Shown here: positions 35,774 to 48,353 of the stretch, piece by piece
How positions within the stretch are numbered: the first letter of the stretch is position 1
Layout: every line of letters starts with the position of its first letter
Source of the DNA: Micromussa lordhowensis
Taxonomy: Eukaryota; Cnidaria; Anthozoa; Scleractinia; Lobophylliidae
Direction of reading: 5' to 3'
NCBI GenBank assembly: GCA_964020085.1
Contig: OZ026607.1
Location: 9,278,135 to 9,342,134 of the forward strand
DNA: 64,000 bases
Notes under the pieces: generated by a model
Seen by the model: only the letters and a program-made list of their open reading frames with translations
The model's database searches: none
Told to the model about the DNA's origin: nothing
Position numbers and translations under genes: made by a program

Positions 35774-36110
35774 GCCATCAAACTGTGAACCATTCATTTT
35801 GGTAAATCGCCATTCAATTTGTACGTGATCCATTCATTTTGGTAGCTTGCCATTCTGTTTGGAAGTATGCCATTCAATTTACGATGAACCATTCAATTTG
35901 TGAACCATTCAATTTGTGAGCCATTCAATTTAACGTGATCCATTCCTTTTGGTAACGCACCATTCAATTCAATAGTGATCCATTCATTTTGGTAAATCGC
36001 TATTCAGTTTGATAGTATGCCATTCGATTTATGACGAGCCATTCAGTTTGGTGAGCCATTCAATTTAAACGTGATCCATTCATTTTGGTAAATCGCCATT
36101 CAATTTGGTA
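35774..36110. repeat. Degenerate CCATTCAATTTGG minisatellite, about 17 units
   Basis: CCATTC is present 16 times and CTATTC once in about 320 bp, followed by A/T-T-T-T-GG in most units, with linkers of 4-12 bp such as GTGAT, TAAATCG and AGTATG. Alternate units tend to read CATTTTGG and CAATTTGG, giving a higher-order pattern. No ORF runs through it. Confidence 0.9.
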
Positions 36111-37247
36111 GTACTAATTTTAAAACCATCCACCCGCCATAAAATGAAAGCCCTCGCCAGCATTTTTAATGAACAAATCCAGCCAAATCTCCTTGGCGCA
36201 ACATAGAAGTTTTCATTGATATTATTAAAAAGAAATTGACAAGTAACTCATCTAAAACAGTGTTCATGGTGTTTACGGAAAATAGTTTTTTTATTCCCAC
36301 GAAGACGTTTTCACTCGACTGAAACTATTTTTCATTCACCTAAATGAAAAAATATATACATGTACACTTGCCGGCTTTTACAAATTCAACACCGTAGCTG
36401 TGTCACTGAAAATTGACGTGGAGAAGCCAAATTGTTTTAATTCTTTCACTTGCTTCTCTTCAAAATGATTTTTTATAGTTAGGTAAAATGCAGTTTAATG
36501 TTGAAGCAAAATATAATTTACAGAGATAAATGAAAAAATAATAACAATTTATTTTATGAGGATCCTCTTATCACTTAAAAGTGGTTTTAAGAAAGATCCT
36601 CAAACAAAAAAGTTCATAAAAGTTTAAAATACAAGTCAAGATAAAAGTAAAAGTGTGACAAAGGTTATTCGCTTTTTCCGGCATGAGCGTTAGATAAATG
36701 CAATTGAATTGCACTGAATTTCACCTCTGTACAAAATTGGTTTAGAGTTAACCCAAAATTGGGCTGTTCTTAACCAATGTGATCCCAGAGTTATTCAGTT
36801 AAACGATTAGCACAGAAAATAAGGCGGTGGTCGTTGGTCCAAGAGACAAAAGTGACGCACCACTCGTCTCTTACGGAGCAGACAGAGAAGGGAGTATCTG
36901 TCTCTCAGGGTAGTCTCAGCGTTTCGGGTTTTGAAACACATTGACCCAAAAAGTAAAATGACAGCGCTTCTCAACAATGTGCACCAATTTTCTTTTCATT
37001 TAACCTTAAAACATGAGTCAAACTGATTTCTAATCCTTCAGTTCTCAGTTTATATTTTTCCTGAACCGTTTATTTCCTTCTCCGCCCTTTGTTCCACGAG
37101 GAACCCAATGATCTAACTACTACTACGTATTTCCTTCACCTCTTTAACTTTTTTGCAGGCAAGATTCGCATCCCTAGTTATAAAGAGACCTTTCCTGAGA
37201 CACACAGTATTATCACAAGCGTTTCCTAACACAATTCGTTTGAAAAC
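36111..37247. other. Intergenic, includes 3' flank of the TNF-like gene
   Basis: No ORF or element recognised. TTTATT at 37069-37074 is AATAAA on the minus strand, about 175 nt past the stop codon of the TNF-like exon, and is the best candidate for its polyadenylation signal. Confidence 0.45.
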
Positions 37248-37591
37248 TCAGATTTTGTGGGCTCCAAAGAAGGTGTGCGCGTTTGAAACCCACAACCTGG
37301 ATGGATACACGGTCTTCAAGCTGATGTAGTCGCCTTTCTTAAGAAATTTGATCACACCAGTAAACTGGGTTCCGTAGTCGATAAGTCCTTCTCCAAGTGA
37401 TGTCTGCGCCAAGCTAACTTCATTACCGTTTATAGCGAGAGCGACACGGTTATGCAAGAAATCTCCTTCTGGATAGCTCTCAAAAAACGCTTGGGCGTAG
37501 ATATAATATGACCCTCTTCTTGTTACTATCAGTCGACCATTTTCATGTGTGAACCGCCTCAAAGTTCCGTCTGGCCGAAGTTGGGTAATTT
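37248..37591 (-). CDS. Terminal exon of a TNF-superfamily ligand
   Basis: Minus-strand exon: the acceptor AG lies immediately upstream at 37592-37593 (TTTTCATTTTGGCAG), and the stop TGA is at 37250-37248. It encodes about 114 residues with the TNF-homology pattern: GRLIVTRRGSYYIYAQAFF (inner strands, aromatic Y-x-Y/F pattern), HNRVALAINGNEVSLAQ, IKFLKKGDYISLKTV, and the closing HTFFGAHKI, which matches the F-F-G-A-x-K/L ending of many TNF ligands. Such ligands are type II membrane or secreted trimers that signal through TNF receptors. The cytoplasmic, membrane and first beta-strand parts must lie in upstream exons at higher coordinates; I could not find them. The ATG at 37637 that would extend this exon is intronic. 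Confidence 0.8.
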
Positions 37592-38069
37592 CTGCCAAAA
37601 TGAAAACATAAAACATGCAAAAATTATATATCTTCATGTACCTATTACGTTCAAAAAGTTAAGGGAGCTGAACTACGTAATTACGATGTTGCAATAGAAT
37701 GCAATGCAATTCCCTAGGACGGGGGGGGGGGCATGGCTATATAGGTAAGTGCCGTGGTAGGTAAGTGCCATGGGATATAGATAGAATATAGTTTTTGAGG
37801 TTCCCGATCATTAATAGGGTTTCATTTTTGCCCCTGGTTCTCATTGTCCTCCTGGTGTTATCCATAGATAGGGATCAAACTCTACGCTTAATGCCTCTAT
37901 AAACTTTCAATATTGCAGAAACGAAATAAATTGACCCATTTTGTTTGGCTTGCCATGGTGGGTTTTCTTCCTTCTGTGATTTTTTCTTTTTTCTTTTAAT
38001 ATCCAATGATACAGGTTTTAAGCGATGGCGTCACACGTCATCGTCATAATGGCTCTTAAAATGTGCTCA

Positions 38070-38309
38070 GGTTAAATACGCAACGACGGCGTTCAATTCC
38101 AAATGGAAAAACGAAAATTAGCCGTCGTCGTTCACGTTCCTCAGACTACGCACAGCTTTGTCATTTCACGTTCTTGTTTTGCATAGGACGGCAAAGAAAT
38201 GTACAAAGATTTATAACGCACGTGCACAGCTATTGTTTTGCTCATTAAACCTTTTGTTTGGCGACGTTCTTGTCACCGTCGTCGTCGTGGTTTGCTTAAG
38301 CTCCCCCTA
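38070..38309. mobile_element. Short interspersed repeat, copy 2 (inverted)
   Basis: The reverse complement matches 35176-35413 along its length, for example GAACGTCG, AATGAGCA and CGTGAAATGAC in the same order. Ends are approximate. Confidence 0.7.
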
Positions 38310-38781
38310 AGCAGGACTGCAACGATGGAAGAAGAGCGGACTGCTAATACGGTACTTCAGAATGTTGCTCGGTTGATATATTTATACTTGGGCAAGCATG
38401 TTTTCGGCATTTCATTGTTAAGAGAACAAGTCGTCTCCTTATGCCTGCCGAGAGGCTCTCTTGATTGGCTGAGCTACTCGTATACTATCAGCCATTAGAG
38501 TACAGTTGGCCGCCGGTCGTCCACGAAATGCGATGTTTTTATAGTTTTCCGAAGTTTTGGAAGGAATTTTAGATGTAAACGGGTAATTAAATTCCTGAGA
38601 AGACTAAAAGAAGCACTTTTAAGGTTTCTTGACTTTAAAAACTTGAAAATATTGAAAAAGCGGGTACGCGCGTAAACAACTGCAAATTTGCCAAGGACAG
38701 TCCGATACGTGCAACTTTATTTATGGTAAAGTTCAATAATGCGTGGGAAAATCATTGGAAACCATTAGAATTCTACTAAAA

Positions 38782-38884
38782 CAATTAGATTATTCGCTCT
38801 CGATTTCTATGAGGCGATAGTTGATTCGGCCTTCGGCCTCATCAACTATCACCTCATAGAAATCTCGAGCTCATAATCTAATTG
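38782..38884. mobile_element. Palindromic MITE, CAATTAG ends, copy 2
   Basis: 103 bp, same length and termini as 15058-15160 but inserted in the opposite direction (central GGCCTTCGGCC). The outer arms differ slightly between halves in the same way in both copies, which fixes the relative orientation. Confidence 0.85.
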
Positions 38885-38917
38885 TTAATTAGACCCCTCT
38901 ATTAATGATGTTAAAAT

Positions 38918-41900
38918 ATGCTCAAAATTCACCCATGCTTATTTCTTTTTTTTTGCGCTCTGAAGACTGCAATCACTCCAGATCATAAAGCGATTAAACT
39001 TTGTCTGAAACCTTTTAAGTCAACAAGGGGCCCGGGACTATGGAAGTTCAATGACTCACTTTTAAAGGACGCGGAATATCTAAGCCTTATTTCTGACAAA
39101 TATCTAATTATCCGTGAGAAATATGCTGATATTGCTGACAAAAGACTAAAATGGGAGATGATCAAAATGGAGCTAAGAGGTGTCACAATTTCGTTTGCCA
39201 AATACAAAGCAAAAAAATTTCATAAGCAAGAATTGGACCTTCAAAAACGACTTGACAACGTCGATAATTTTATTAATAATTGCCTCGATAATCAACACAT
39301 TGAAGAAAAGTTGAAAGAGTTCGACAGATTGAAAAACGAATTGAACCGCCTGTATGAAACCAAGGCACGAGGCGTAATACTACGATCCAAAGTGAAATGG
39401 GTGGAGTTTGGAGAGAAACCGAACAAGTATTTCTTCAATATGGAGAAGAAAAATTACAATAAAAAGGTTATCACAGAGCTCAAGCAGCCGGATGGGAAAA
39501 TAACAGTAAACGATCACGAAATAATGAGTGACATTGAAACCTTTTACAAAAACTTATATACCTCAAATATTGAAACCAATAGTGACGCTTTTGATGGCTT
39601 CGTCCATAATCTAAATTTCGCGAAATTATCAAATGAGGAGAAGATGATTCTTGAGGGGGAAATAACCAGGGAAGTGTGTAAAAACATCTTAAAAACCTTC
39701 CAAAATGGTAAATCACCAGGGGAGGATGGTTACACAGCTGAATTCTATAAGCAGTTTTTTAGTTTTCTAGGTCAAGACCTGACCGATAGTTTGAATGCAG
39801 CTTTTGAATTTGGTGAAATGTCGGTGTCACAGCGAAGAGGAGTCATCACTCTCCTGCCAAAAGAAGACTCCGATGAGTTACTTCTGTCGAATTGGCGTCC
39901 AATAACGCTATTAAACGTTGATTACAAGATCGCATCAAAAGTCATCGCTAAAAGGATCGAACGCGTTCTACCATATCTTATTCATCCTGACCAGACCGGT
40001 TTTATGAAAGGTAGATACATAGCGCAAAACATAAGGTTAATTAATGATATTCTCCGGCAAACGGAATTACAAAAAATTCCGGGGATACTGCTACTCTTAG
40101 ACTTTCAAAAAGCTTTCGACACTTTGGAGTGGTCTTTTATACAGAAAACCCTTTACTTGTTCAACTTTGGAGACGGCGTAAAAAGATGGATTTCTACTTT
40201 TTATAATAACTCCGAGAGTAGTGTAATGAACAATGGTTTTTGTACAAATAACTTTAAGTTGTCTAGGGGCGTAGGGCAAGGCTGTCCCTTATCTCCTTAT
40301 CTCTTTATTTTAGCGGCGGAGGTTTTAGCTACTAAGATCCGACAAGAGCAATCTATCAAAGGTATAAAACATCTTCGGAAATGAGTTTAAAATAAGCCAA
40401 TTCGCCAATGATACATCAGCTCTCTGTGATAGCCTTTCGTCTGTTAAAAATTGATTGAAATAGTCGACGAATTCGGAAAATCTTCAGGTTTGAAATTATG
40501 GTTAAGGCTCATGGCGCGATCGAGAAGACGAACCTTTCAACCTAAAATGGACAAAAAAGCCCGTTAGAACCCTCGGAATCTTTGTCTCTTATGATGAAAA
40601 TGGTAATAAAGAACGTAATTTCACGCTTAAAGTCCGGAACTTAAACACCAGTTTGGACCTCTGGAGATCAAGATAACTAAGCTTATTTGGAAGAGTCCTG
40701 ATAATCAAAAGCCTCGGTATTTCTCACCTAGTTTATTCTTCATCAATGCTCGAAACTCCTTCAGAAACTATCTCCTCAGTTACGACCTCTTTGTTCGATT
40801 TTATCTGGCGTAAAAAGCCTGACAAAATTAAAAGGCAAGTTATGTATCAAGACTTCATTGATGGAGGACTGAGGGTACCAAACATGGAAGTTATGGCTAA
40901 ATCACTTAAACTTGCCTGGATTTCAAGATTTCTTACAATTGATATGTTGTCGAGAAAAGAAAATTGGAAAGCAATCCCAGATTACTTCCTAAGAAAATAT
41001 GGTGGCTTAAACTTTCTGCTTCGTTGCAATAATGATAAAAAATTTATAAATCAGGCTGATATACCCGTTTTTTATAAACAATTATTGCTCTATTTTTTAG
41101 AACTCAAAAACCTGTATGGTTACTGTAATGGTCAAGAATTGATCCTGTTTAACAACAAAGAGATCCGTATTGAAAACAAAATCATATTCCTGAAATCCTG
41201 GTTTGAAAACGAAATACTGACTGTTCAAGACATCCTCAATGAGAATGGAAAGTTTCTGCCTTTCAAAGAATTTAAACAAATCTACAACGTAAACTGCAAC
41301 TTCTTAAATTACTATCAAGTCATTAATGCAATTCCGAAACATTTATTAGAAAAGGCCAGAAATACCCAATTAAATAAGAACTACTTTCTGAACCATGGTT
41401 CTAACTTTCAATTGTCCCCTTCAATATCGATCGATCTAATGAAAATGAAAAATAAAGATTTCTACTGGCTTTTCATGAAAAAAAGTATTTCAAAGATAAC
41501 TGCTACCAGTAAATGGGAGCGAGAACTTTCATCAAACGATATTCATTGGAAAGACCACTCCAAACAGCTCAAATGTATATGTAAAGAGAGCAAACTTTAA
41601 GAATTTTATTTTAATCTTGTGCATAGGATACTTGTTTCCAAGAAAGAACTTCACCTGTATGGTATAACAGATAACCCAAATTGTACTTTTTGCGGTCAGC
41701 CTGATTCGATGAGCCATACTTTCATCGAGTGCCCCAATTCTAAACAATTTTTCAATGAAGTGCTGCAATACTTCAATCAAGTTAACGTCACCTCCTTCTC
41801 GCTAAGTGTCGAAGAACTACTATTTGGAAAATCGGCAGATAATGGGCAGCCTCTTTACAAGAAATTAAATTACTCTATGCTTTTTGCTAAATACTATCTC

Positions 41901-42240
41901 TACCACCAGAAACTAAATCAAATGAACCCTGACCTTAATGAATTTGTAAACAGACTTAATGTTAAATACTGTATAGAGAAATTCATGAAAAAATGCTTTA
42001 TGTTAATTATAGCTCAAGTAAATCTTTCAAGTCGTTATTTATATTATATATTTATAGTATTTATATTTATACCACTCATATTTACATTATTTATATTAAC
42101 TGATTCGATGTTTTTATTTATTTACTTATTTATTTTATTTTATTTTATTTTTTTTTTTTTTTCTTCCTTAAACTTGTAAGTGTATTTGAATAAACCATAA
42201 ACAGTGAAATAAAAAAAATTAAAAAAAATATTATAAAAAA
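38918..42240 (+). pseudogene. L1-like LINE ORF2, 5' truncated and broken
   Basis: The frame to 40384 starts just before ITPDHKAI, the last (S/PDH) motif of the apurinic endonuclease, so the element lacks nearly the whole endonuclease domain. It continues with the reverse transcriptase: GKSPGEDGYTAEFYKQF, LSNWRPITLLNVDYKI, HPDQTGFMKGR, LLLLDFQKAFDTLEW, GVGQGCPLSPYLFI. The catalytic F-A-D-D box is read in the next frame as FANDT, a loss of a metal-binding Asp. From 40385 to 40745 the frame is repeatedly broken. 40746-41600 gives FIWRKKPDKIKRQVMYQDF and GGLRVPNME, and 41619-42179 gives the C-terminal zinc knuckle CTFCGQPDSMSHTFIEC. The 3' end at about 42180-42240 is A/T-rich. No target duplication is evident. 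Confidence 0.9.
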
Positions 42241-43192
42241 TAACAAAAATTGTAAATACTTCAATTATTTTCCAGTCGTGGAGCTCTGTAATTAATCTTT
42301 CCTAGTTTCTCTGTAAAAATTTGCCATTAACTGTCTTCAAAATTGATGTTCATTATTGCCCTCTCTTTATCTGGGCTCATGGTCCCTGCTTAAATAACCA
42401 GCTGACAAGGAACTGCTCTCACTGTTCCATAATTCGCTGCCACAGAGGAAAAATTGCATGCCGTGTTGATGGCGTCCCGATGGAGAACTTACGTTTTCAA
42501 GCGCGTTTTTTACGTGTAAAAAAACTGGGCCGTTAAATGAGTGTTCGAATTTAGTTTAAAGTCGACATAATGAAGTGCTTGAGCTCGAGGAAGGAGCACA
42601 ATTCCGTTCAACAATCTCCATGGCTTCTGCATGAATGAAAAGGTCTCGTAAGTACACGCGTTGATAAGATGGTTTAATTAGAAGCGCAAAGGATGCCGGT
42701 CAAAAGTATTCCTTTTCAGCAACTTATCATGTGATACAACACTTTAAACACGGAGCGAGCCTATAAAAGGTCAGCGGTTTGCACTTTGTTGGCTAAAACA
42801 CGGCATTTACGTTGAGTAAACAACTCGAAAACAATCGATATGCTTTCACAAGCGAAACAACAAAAATAAGAAGTTAAAATGCATGTAATATGAAGTACGA
42901 TACCAGTCTAAATTCTTCTTCTGTAGATGCCATTCTTGTTGTTTTCGCTGACCTTTTTACAAAGAAAGCAAACAAACGAAAAACCTTCCCTTGTGCGGTC
43001 GCCTGAAATATTACTTCGTGCGAATTTCGCGGGAGTTCCACACGCCTGGGTGAAGAAGCCAATCAAAGCAGAGTATTCCAATTTGTGATTGACGGGCTGA
43101 GCCGCTCAGCTTCCATTTATAGGCTCGCCCCGTGTTTAAACCAGCTAATGCAAGGCTGAAAAAGGTCTTTATATTGCCGAATAGTTCGGAAA

Positions 43193-43483
43193 AGTAATTG
43201 GACCGAGTGGAGTTCAAATCAGGGAGTTATCGCGCAAATTACTCGCGCGATTACTCCGACCTTTTTTTTATTGCAGTTTTTAGCCAATTTTATATTATTT
43301 TACTTTTTAGTTTTTGATTGTTTTATAGCTCACTTTTGTAATGGGCAGTTGACCATATATTCATATCACCTGCGCCATATAAATGTAAATTATTCTTTAT
43401 TATTATTAAAATCGGACGAGGGCGAAGCGCGAAATTATGAGCACGATTACTTCCTGAATCGTACGACACAAGGTCCAATTACT
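43193..43483. mobile_element. MITE with AGTAATTGGACC ends
   Basis: AGTAATTGGACC at 43193-43204 and GGTCCAATTACT at 43472-43483 are perfect inverses; further pairs inside are weaker. 291 bp without coding capacity. Confidence 0.7.
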
Positions 43484-43485
43484 AG

Positions 43486-43776
43486 TTAATCGTATCTCTA
43501 AAAAAATTCGGAATTAAAAATGTATTTTGAGAACTTCTTTTGAGCGAAAACGACCGTAGACTTCCGTTTTTTGGTTATTTTTGAAAGCTGCAGGAAACAT
43601 TGCGAAGAAAACCATTAAAACCCCATAATTGACGTGCGAATCACGTGGGTATCCAATTACAATAAGTTCAAATTGGACAACTGTAACTGGACACCCACGT
43701 AATCGTGCGCTGATTACGTGACAAAAATCCGCGGAAAACCAATCAAGATCGATAATTTTGTTATAGATACGATTAA
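43486..43776. mobile_element. MITE with TTAATCGTATCT ends, abutting the previous one
   Basis: TTAATCGTATCTCTAA (from 43486) is inverted relative to TTATAGATACGATTAA (to 43776). An internal hairpin is formed by CACGTGGGTATCCAATTAC and GTAACTGGACACCCACG around 43640-43710. The length, 291 bp, equals that of the neighbour. Confidence 0.65.
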
Positions 43777-46700
43777 GGTTGAAATAGGCCTCCTGCTCCA
43801 TATGTAAACAACTTGAGCTACCTGTATTTGCCGGATAAATACGACTATAGGTCAAAGTCCCTGTCAGCTGTCCCGCGAACTAAAGGATAAATGAAAGACA
43901 AAAATCATTTCCAAAACATGGCACGAGCAAAACGCACAGCAGTGGCTGTTGGGCAGTATTTGTAGTGAGGCACCAAACGTTTTAAATCAGTATCTCCAGT
44001 GTCTATATGAGAAAGAATTTACAATGTTCTGATAGATACTAGATTATGGTTTCTAATGTAAGGCAATGTTTGTCTCGCTACAAGGTGTAAGTGCATTTTA
44101 GACTATCTTTCAATAATGAACTTGATAATATTGCATTGTGACAGAGCCTATATTTACGATTCTACGCATTTTTGGGTGTGTTTTAATAGCAAAGAATTCA
44201 TACATATCTCACAATGCAAATTTTCAACAAAATTATAAAAATTGTAACTTTTCTTTGGAATTTTTTAGAGTTTTACCCATTTTTCCACTCTTTCAAGATA
44301 TTTGTGTCGAACACATTGTTACAGCTACTGTCGAGCCGTTCCATCCCGATCCTTATGAAATGACGTATTGGGTGATCATTATATTTTGCATCTGGTTTCA
44401 CGATAAGTGTACGCTTGCATAACCATCTCAGAAAGAGCCTTTCACTTCACGTTGGATGCATGGTTATCAAACGCGAAAAAGATAATACAAAGGAACATGA
44501 ATCCTGCTTCATTTTGGAAATCCTCACTGCCATTAGCTTTCTGAAAACGTGACAAACAAAAAGTAGACAAATACTTGTACCTTTCTCCCTGCTACTGTCA
44601 CCACAATGAAAAGGCAGAAGAACAACACAGCTTGTCGAAACATGATTTGGAACCGTTCACACGCAAAGGCCCAATGCAAGAATCTGAGTGAGGAGAAGAT
44701 CAAAATAATTAAATTAATTCGTTATGAAATTGGAATGAGATATACTGCTGATTCTTCTTTTGCTAATGGTTCCTTAAAATTTTTGGTACGTACTTGTTAT
44801 CGGAAAGCAAAACCTATGTTATTTTAGATTAGAAAAGGGAGAATATTTTACCTTGCTATCTTGGTATCCAAGCTTATTAGTGATTACCTGCTTACGAGGG
44901 TGCAGCTGAATAAATAAAGAAGCTATTGTTTTTTTTTAAGCAATGTCATTGGTTAGAAATTGAAGTTATTAACCAATATTCTTGATTGTTTGCGCCATTC
45001 TCATGCAACAAGCCTCGGGCATTTTAATATCGTTTCTCCGTTCCCAGCTAACAGACTTTTTCACCAGTGATTATCAAAACATTACCACTGAGCACTGAAT
45101 ATCTTGAACTTTTTAAAACTCTTTCTCTTGATGCTTGCTCTTCAAATGATAATGCTATGCAGAGGACCATGGCAGCGTGTAAGGTTCAAGAAAAATGCTT
45201 TTATCTCCTGAAATTTGAAATTTAATCAGTTAAATGTACCTGAAGCGATGAAAACTGAAATATTCAAACGGATTTGCAGTAAAATTCTGTTAACAACAAG
45301 CAAGCTATCCTCTTGATCTCATGAAATGACAGGAACTGACCTATTAAAATGCCATGCAGAGGATCATGACAGCATGTCAGGTTCGAGGAAAAATGCTTTT
45401 AATTTCCTGCCATTTGAAATTTAATCAGTTATATATACCTGGAGCAATAAAAACTGAACTGACTATTCAAAAAGGTTTCGCAGCAAAAATTCTATAAACA
45501 ACAACCAAGCTTTTTATCTTTCACCCAAGTTTATGTTAATTTGATGGCATTCACCTCCACTTCGATGAATTATTGTCAACTTCACCCGGCTAAATAATTA
45601 TTTGATTTATTGAATTTAAAAACTCGTTGAAGGACAACTATTTTTGCTTGCAACCTTTCTTATTTCTTTGTTTAGATCAGGAAATTCTAGCACAAACATA
45701 CCTGTCTTCTACCACCGTAAATCTGACTTAAAGCTATCGTCCCTTTTGCGGACGAATCATCACTCACGCAACCACAACGACCAAACGTGACGCACAACGT
45801 ATAGCAACCCCATGTTAAACGGGAAAAAATTGGCTGTTTTTTTTCTTAAACACTAAACAAGATTGCTGCTTGTATACTTCAGATTTCTTTGCTCTTGGTA
45901 TGATTTGTTCAAGAAATTTACGAAAAACTGTTCTAGTGCAAGTTTCTCAATGCAGAATGAAATCATTTTTCATCGCACACTACACGACACAGCAAATAAA
46001 ATGTCATCCATAGGGGCCTTCAGGAATGGCAATGTAAGGTATTACTTAGAAGGAGCAATTACACAATAGAGGGCAAGTTTAGAATGCGCACTGGTAAAGC
46101 TTCCACCAAAAAAATGGCTGCAAAGCCGTCGGCAAAAATTATGTTCAAATTACGCTTTGGCGTGAATAATGGACCTTTTTGGCAATGTCAAGCGTTTCCA
46201 CTCGATTTATCATGCCTAACATAGTAAATATGCGAAATTAGACGAGAATCCGTTGCAAATGCACGAAAAAATAGGACCCCAAAATTGGTAAATTTCGTTT
46301 AAAAAAGGTTTACCCTGGCATATTGTTCGTTCAATTTATTCGGTTTTGGTGAAGCTCTGATTGGTCAGTTTCTTTAAAGATATTGTTTCAAGTAAACGTC
46401 AGTAGTTGAGCTCAGAAAGTTTACTACTGTCATCAGAGCCTGCCTCCGATGTTTCGTGAAGGATTTAGAAATATCACTGGATAATTCAAGTTTCCCAATT
46501 CTCTAAATTATTCTGAAAACGAAAAAATATTTCTTTGTAAAGTAGCGCCTTGTTGAAACTCTACCTCTCGAATGAGGCATTGGTTCTACCAAGACAAACA
46601 TAGAAAATTCATTCAACCGTGAGATAGTGACGCTTGTTTAGATCCAACTTTAATCCCCACATCATTCAGTCAATGAAAAATTCCAGAAAACAGTGATAGG

Positions 46701-46990
46701 ATTTGCAATTGTTGGATAGAAGGTAATTATAACAAACTCGATCCTACGCACGCCAAAAAGGCATCTAAAATTTGGGTTTGTGGACTGAATGATTCTGAAG
46801 AATTTCAGAGCAACAAGACTCTGGTTGTACTATAAGTTGTAATATTGATTGAAATATCTTATGTGACGTCAGTGTCTGTACTGGCATGCTCTATATGCTT
46901 ACAGCAAATCAGGGATGCGTCTGTTAGTGAAAGTCTGTGTTCAACGGTAGGCACTTAAAAAATAATGGCAGAATTCTTTTGCAGTAGTAT
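43777..46990. other. Long intergenic stretch without recognised genes
   Basis: Scattered short ORFs (44138-44422, 44606-44827, 45863-46069) have no recognisable domain. The only structure I see is the direct duplication at 45152-45520. Confidence 0.4.
45152..45520. repeat. Diverged direct duplication, about 196-bp offset
   Basis: Sequence from ATGCTATGCAGAGGAC through TTTGAAATTTAATCAGTTA to ACAACAAGCAAGCT recurs from 45348 as ATGCCATGCAGAGGAT and so on. The copies differ by many substitutions and small indels, so the duplication is old. Confidence 0.8.
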
Positions 46991-47026
46991 CGAAGTGGTG
47001 TCATAAAGACAATACTATGCTTTCAG

Positions 47027-47165
47027 ATTGCTGCAAAGAGTACGACAGCAAAGGAACCGTACCAATTGTCATCCCCCAGAATACGTTTGCTTGTCAAAAT
47101 TTGAATTGTGGTGGCGCAGCGAATGGCCAACAACGACAAAAAAGCCATAATTCTGACGAATCTGG
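47027..47165 (+). CDS. Exon-like module 1 of a duplicated locus (unknown protein)
   Basis: AG precedes (ATGCTTTCAG) and GTAAAT follows. The 139-nt segment is open in one frame giving CCKEYDSKG, NTFACQNLNCGGAANGQQRQ and SHNSDES. A paralogous segment at 62109-62229 has the same start, similar end and a length shorter by 18 nt (six codons). Four closely spaced Cys suggest an extracellular or metal-binding segment. I do not recognise the protein and cannot connect it to other exons, so whether it is expressed is unknown. Confidence 0.35.
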
Positions 47166-47179
47166 GTAAATACTAATGT

Positions 47180-47243
47180 CAAGAGATTATCAAGGTAAGA
47201 GAGTGAATCCCCCATATAGGTCCTCTAACTAAGGTAATCCCTC
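47180..47243. mobile_element. Left half of a split 132-bp palindromic MITE
   Basis: This 64-nt arm starts CAAGAGATTATCAA and ends GTAATCCCTC, directly before TTAA. It is the inverse of 56780-56843. Joined through the TTAA the two halves form a 64+4+64 palindrome. Confidence 0.85.
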
Positions 47244-47821
47244 TTAAGTTATTTTTAGACATGGTACCCAGTTCTTCCGAGGATGCCACTCGCGCGATGC
47301 GTGGACAAGCAAGCAACTTTCTCGAAACTACCTGAGACGATATGGCGGGAACGCCATTTTATTTGTTTTGATTTCGTTTCATAGCAGAGATGTTTTCGGC
47401 ACTCTCAACTGTCGTTTTGTTCGGCCGGGCTTTCGTTTGTTTTGTGCTCGTTTGGCTGTTTCTTCGGTTTTAGAGAGTTTAATCGGCAATCGCAACTAAT
47501 GCAGTGGCTGTATAAGCGTGCGTTATAATTCCTTGTTCATTTCTTTGCCGCTGATTATAAAAGGTGACAAAACTGAACGTGAAATAGCTACATTCTGCAT
47601 ATTCGAGAGAATTTGAACTATACGACGGCCAATTTTTACATGTTTTTTTTTTCATCGGGCAGAATGGCGCGACATGTGCAAATATCAATGAGCTGTTACG
47701 GCCGGCCATTCAAGCGTGAACGATCAATGAAATCGGCACAATAAGAGAGAAAATGGGCGAATCTGGCCAAGGTCTCTGACTTCAATCGCGATTTCGCAGT
47801 AACTAGCGCAAGGTTTTCTGA

Positions 47822-48353
47822 TGGCCCAGTTATATGGTCTCGGGTACCCGAGACAACCCTCCCCCCGAGCTACCCTAGCCGAGGTAACATTTAGCTTGTT
47901 TCTTTCTAAAATTCAACCAGCCGTTTACATTAGGATCGCCAACTCGTCTCGGGGGGCGAGACAACTCGGGTGGGCGAGTTGTCTCACCTCGGCATGTAGG
48001 GTAACCCTGGCAAGCGGGACAACGTTTCTACATATAAACGCTTTGGCTCGCCTGACCGGGACATCTTTCGACGTGGCGAATGTCACGTAATGCTTAGATT
48101 TAGGATTTATAGCAGAAATTCGTATTAAAGAAGTAAAAATTAACTCGGCAAAACCCACTGTGATCGAATGACCGAGAAAAAACCAAAGAAAGAGGGATAT
48201 TTGCACATTTGATTATTCAGTAAGGTTTATGAATAATCATGCTCGGTTACTTTGACTCGGCCTACTGGAACTATGTTTTCACATATAAACGCTCGATAAA
48301 GTTACCTCAGGGGAAGGGTTGTCTCGGGTACCCGAGACCATATAACTGGGCCC
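47822..48353. mobile_element. Harbinger-type MITE nested in TTAA element 1
   Basis: GGCCCAGTTATATGG and CCATATAACTGGGCC mark the ends, followed on both by the 16-bp palindrome TCTCGGGTACCCGAGA. The flanks are TGA and TAA, as for the element at 24887. The interior is full of GAGACAAC/GTTGTCTC and GGTAAC blocks. Confidence 0.85.

Noticed and set aside
35774..36110. CRISPR-like array (regular short repeats with spacers)
   Set aside because: Repeats are only 6-13 bp, degenerate, with 4-12 bp linkers, in a eukaryotic intergenic region.
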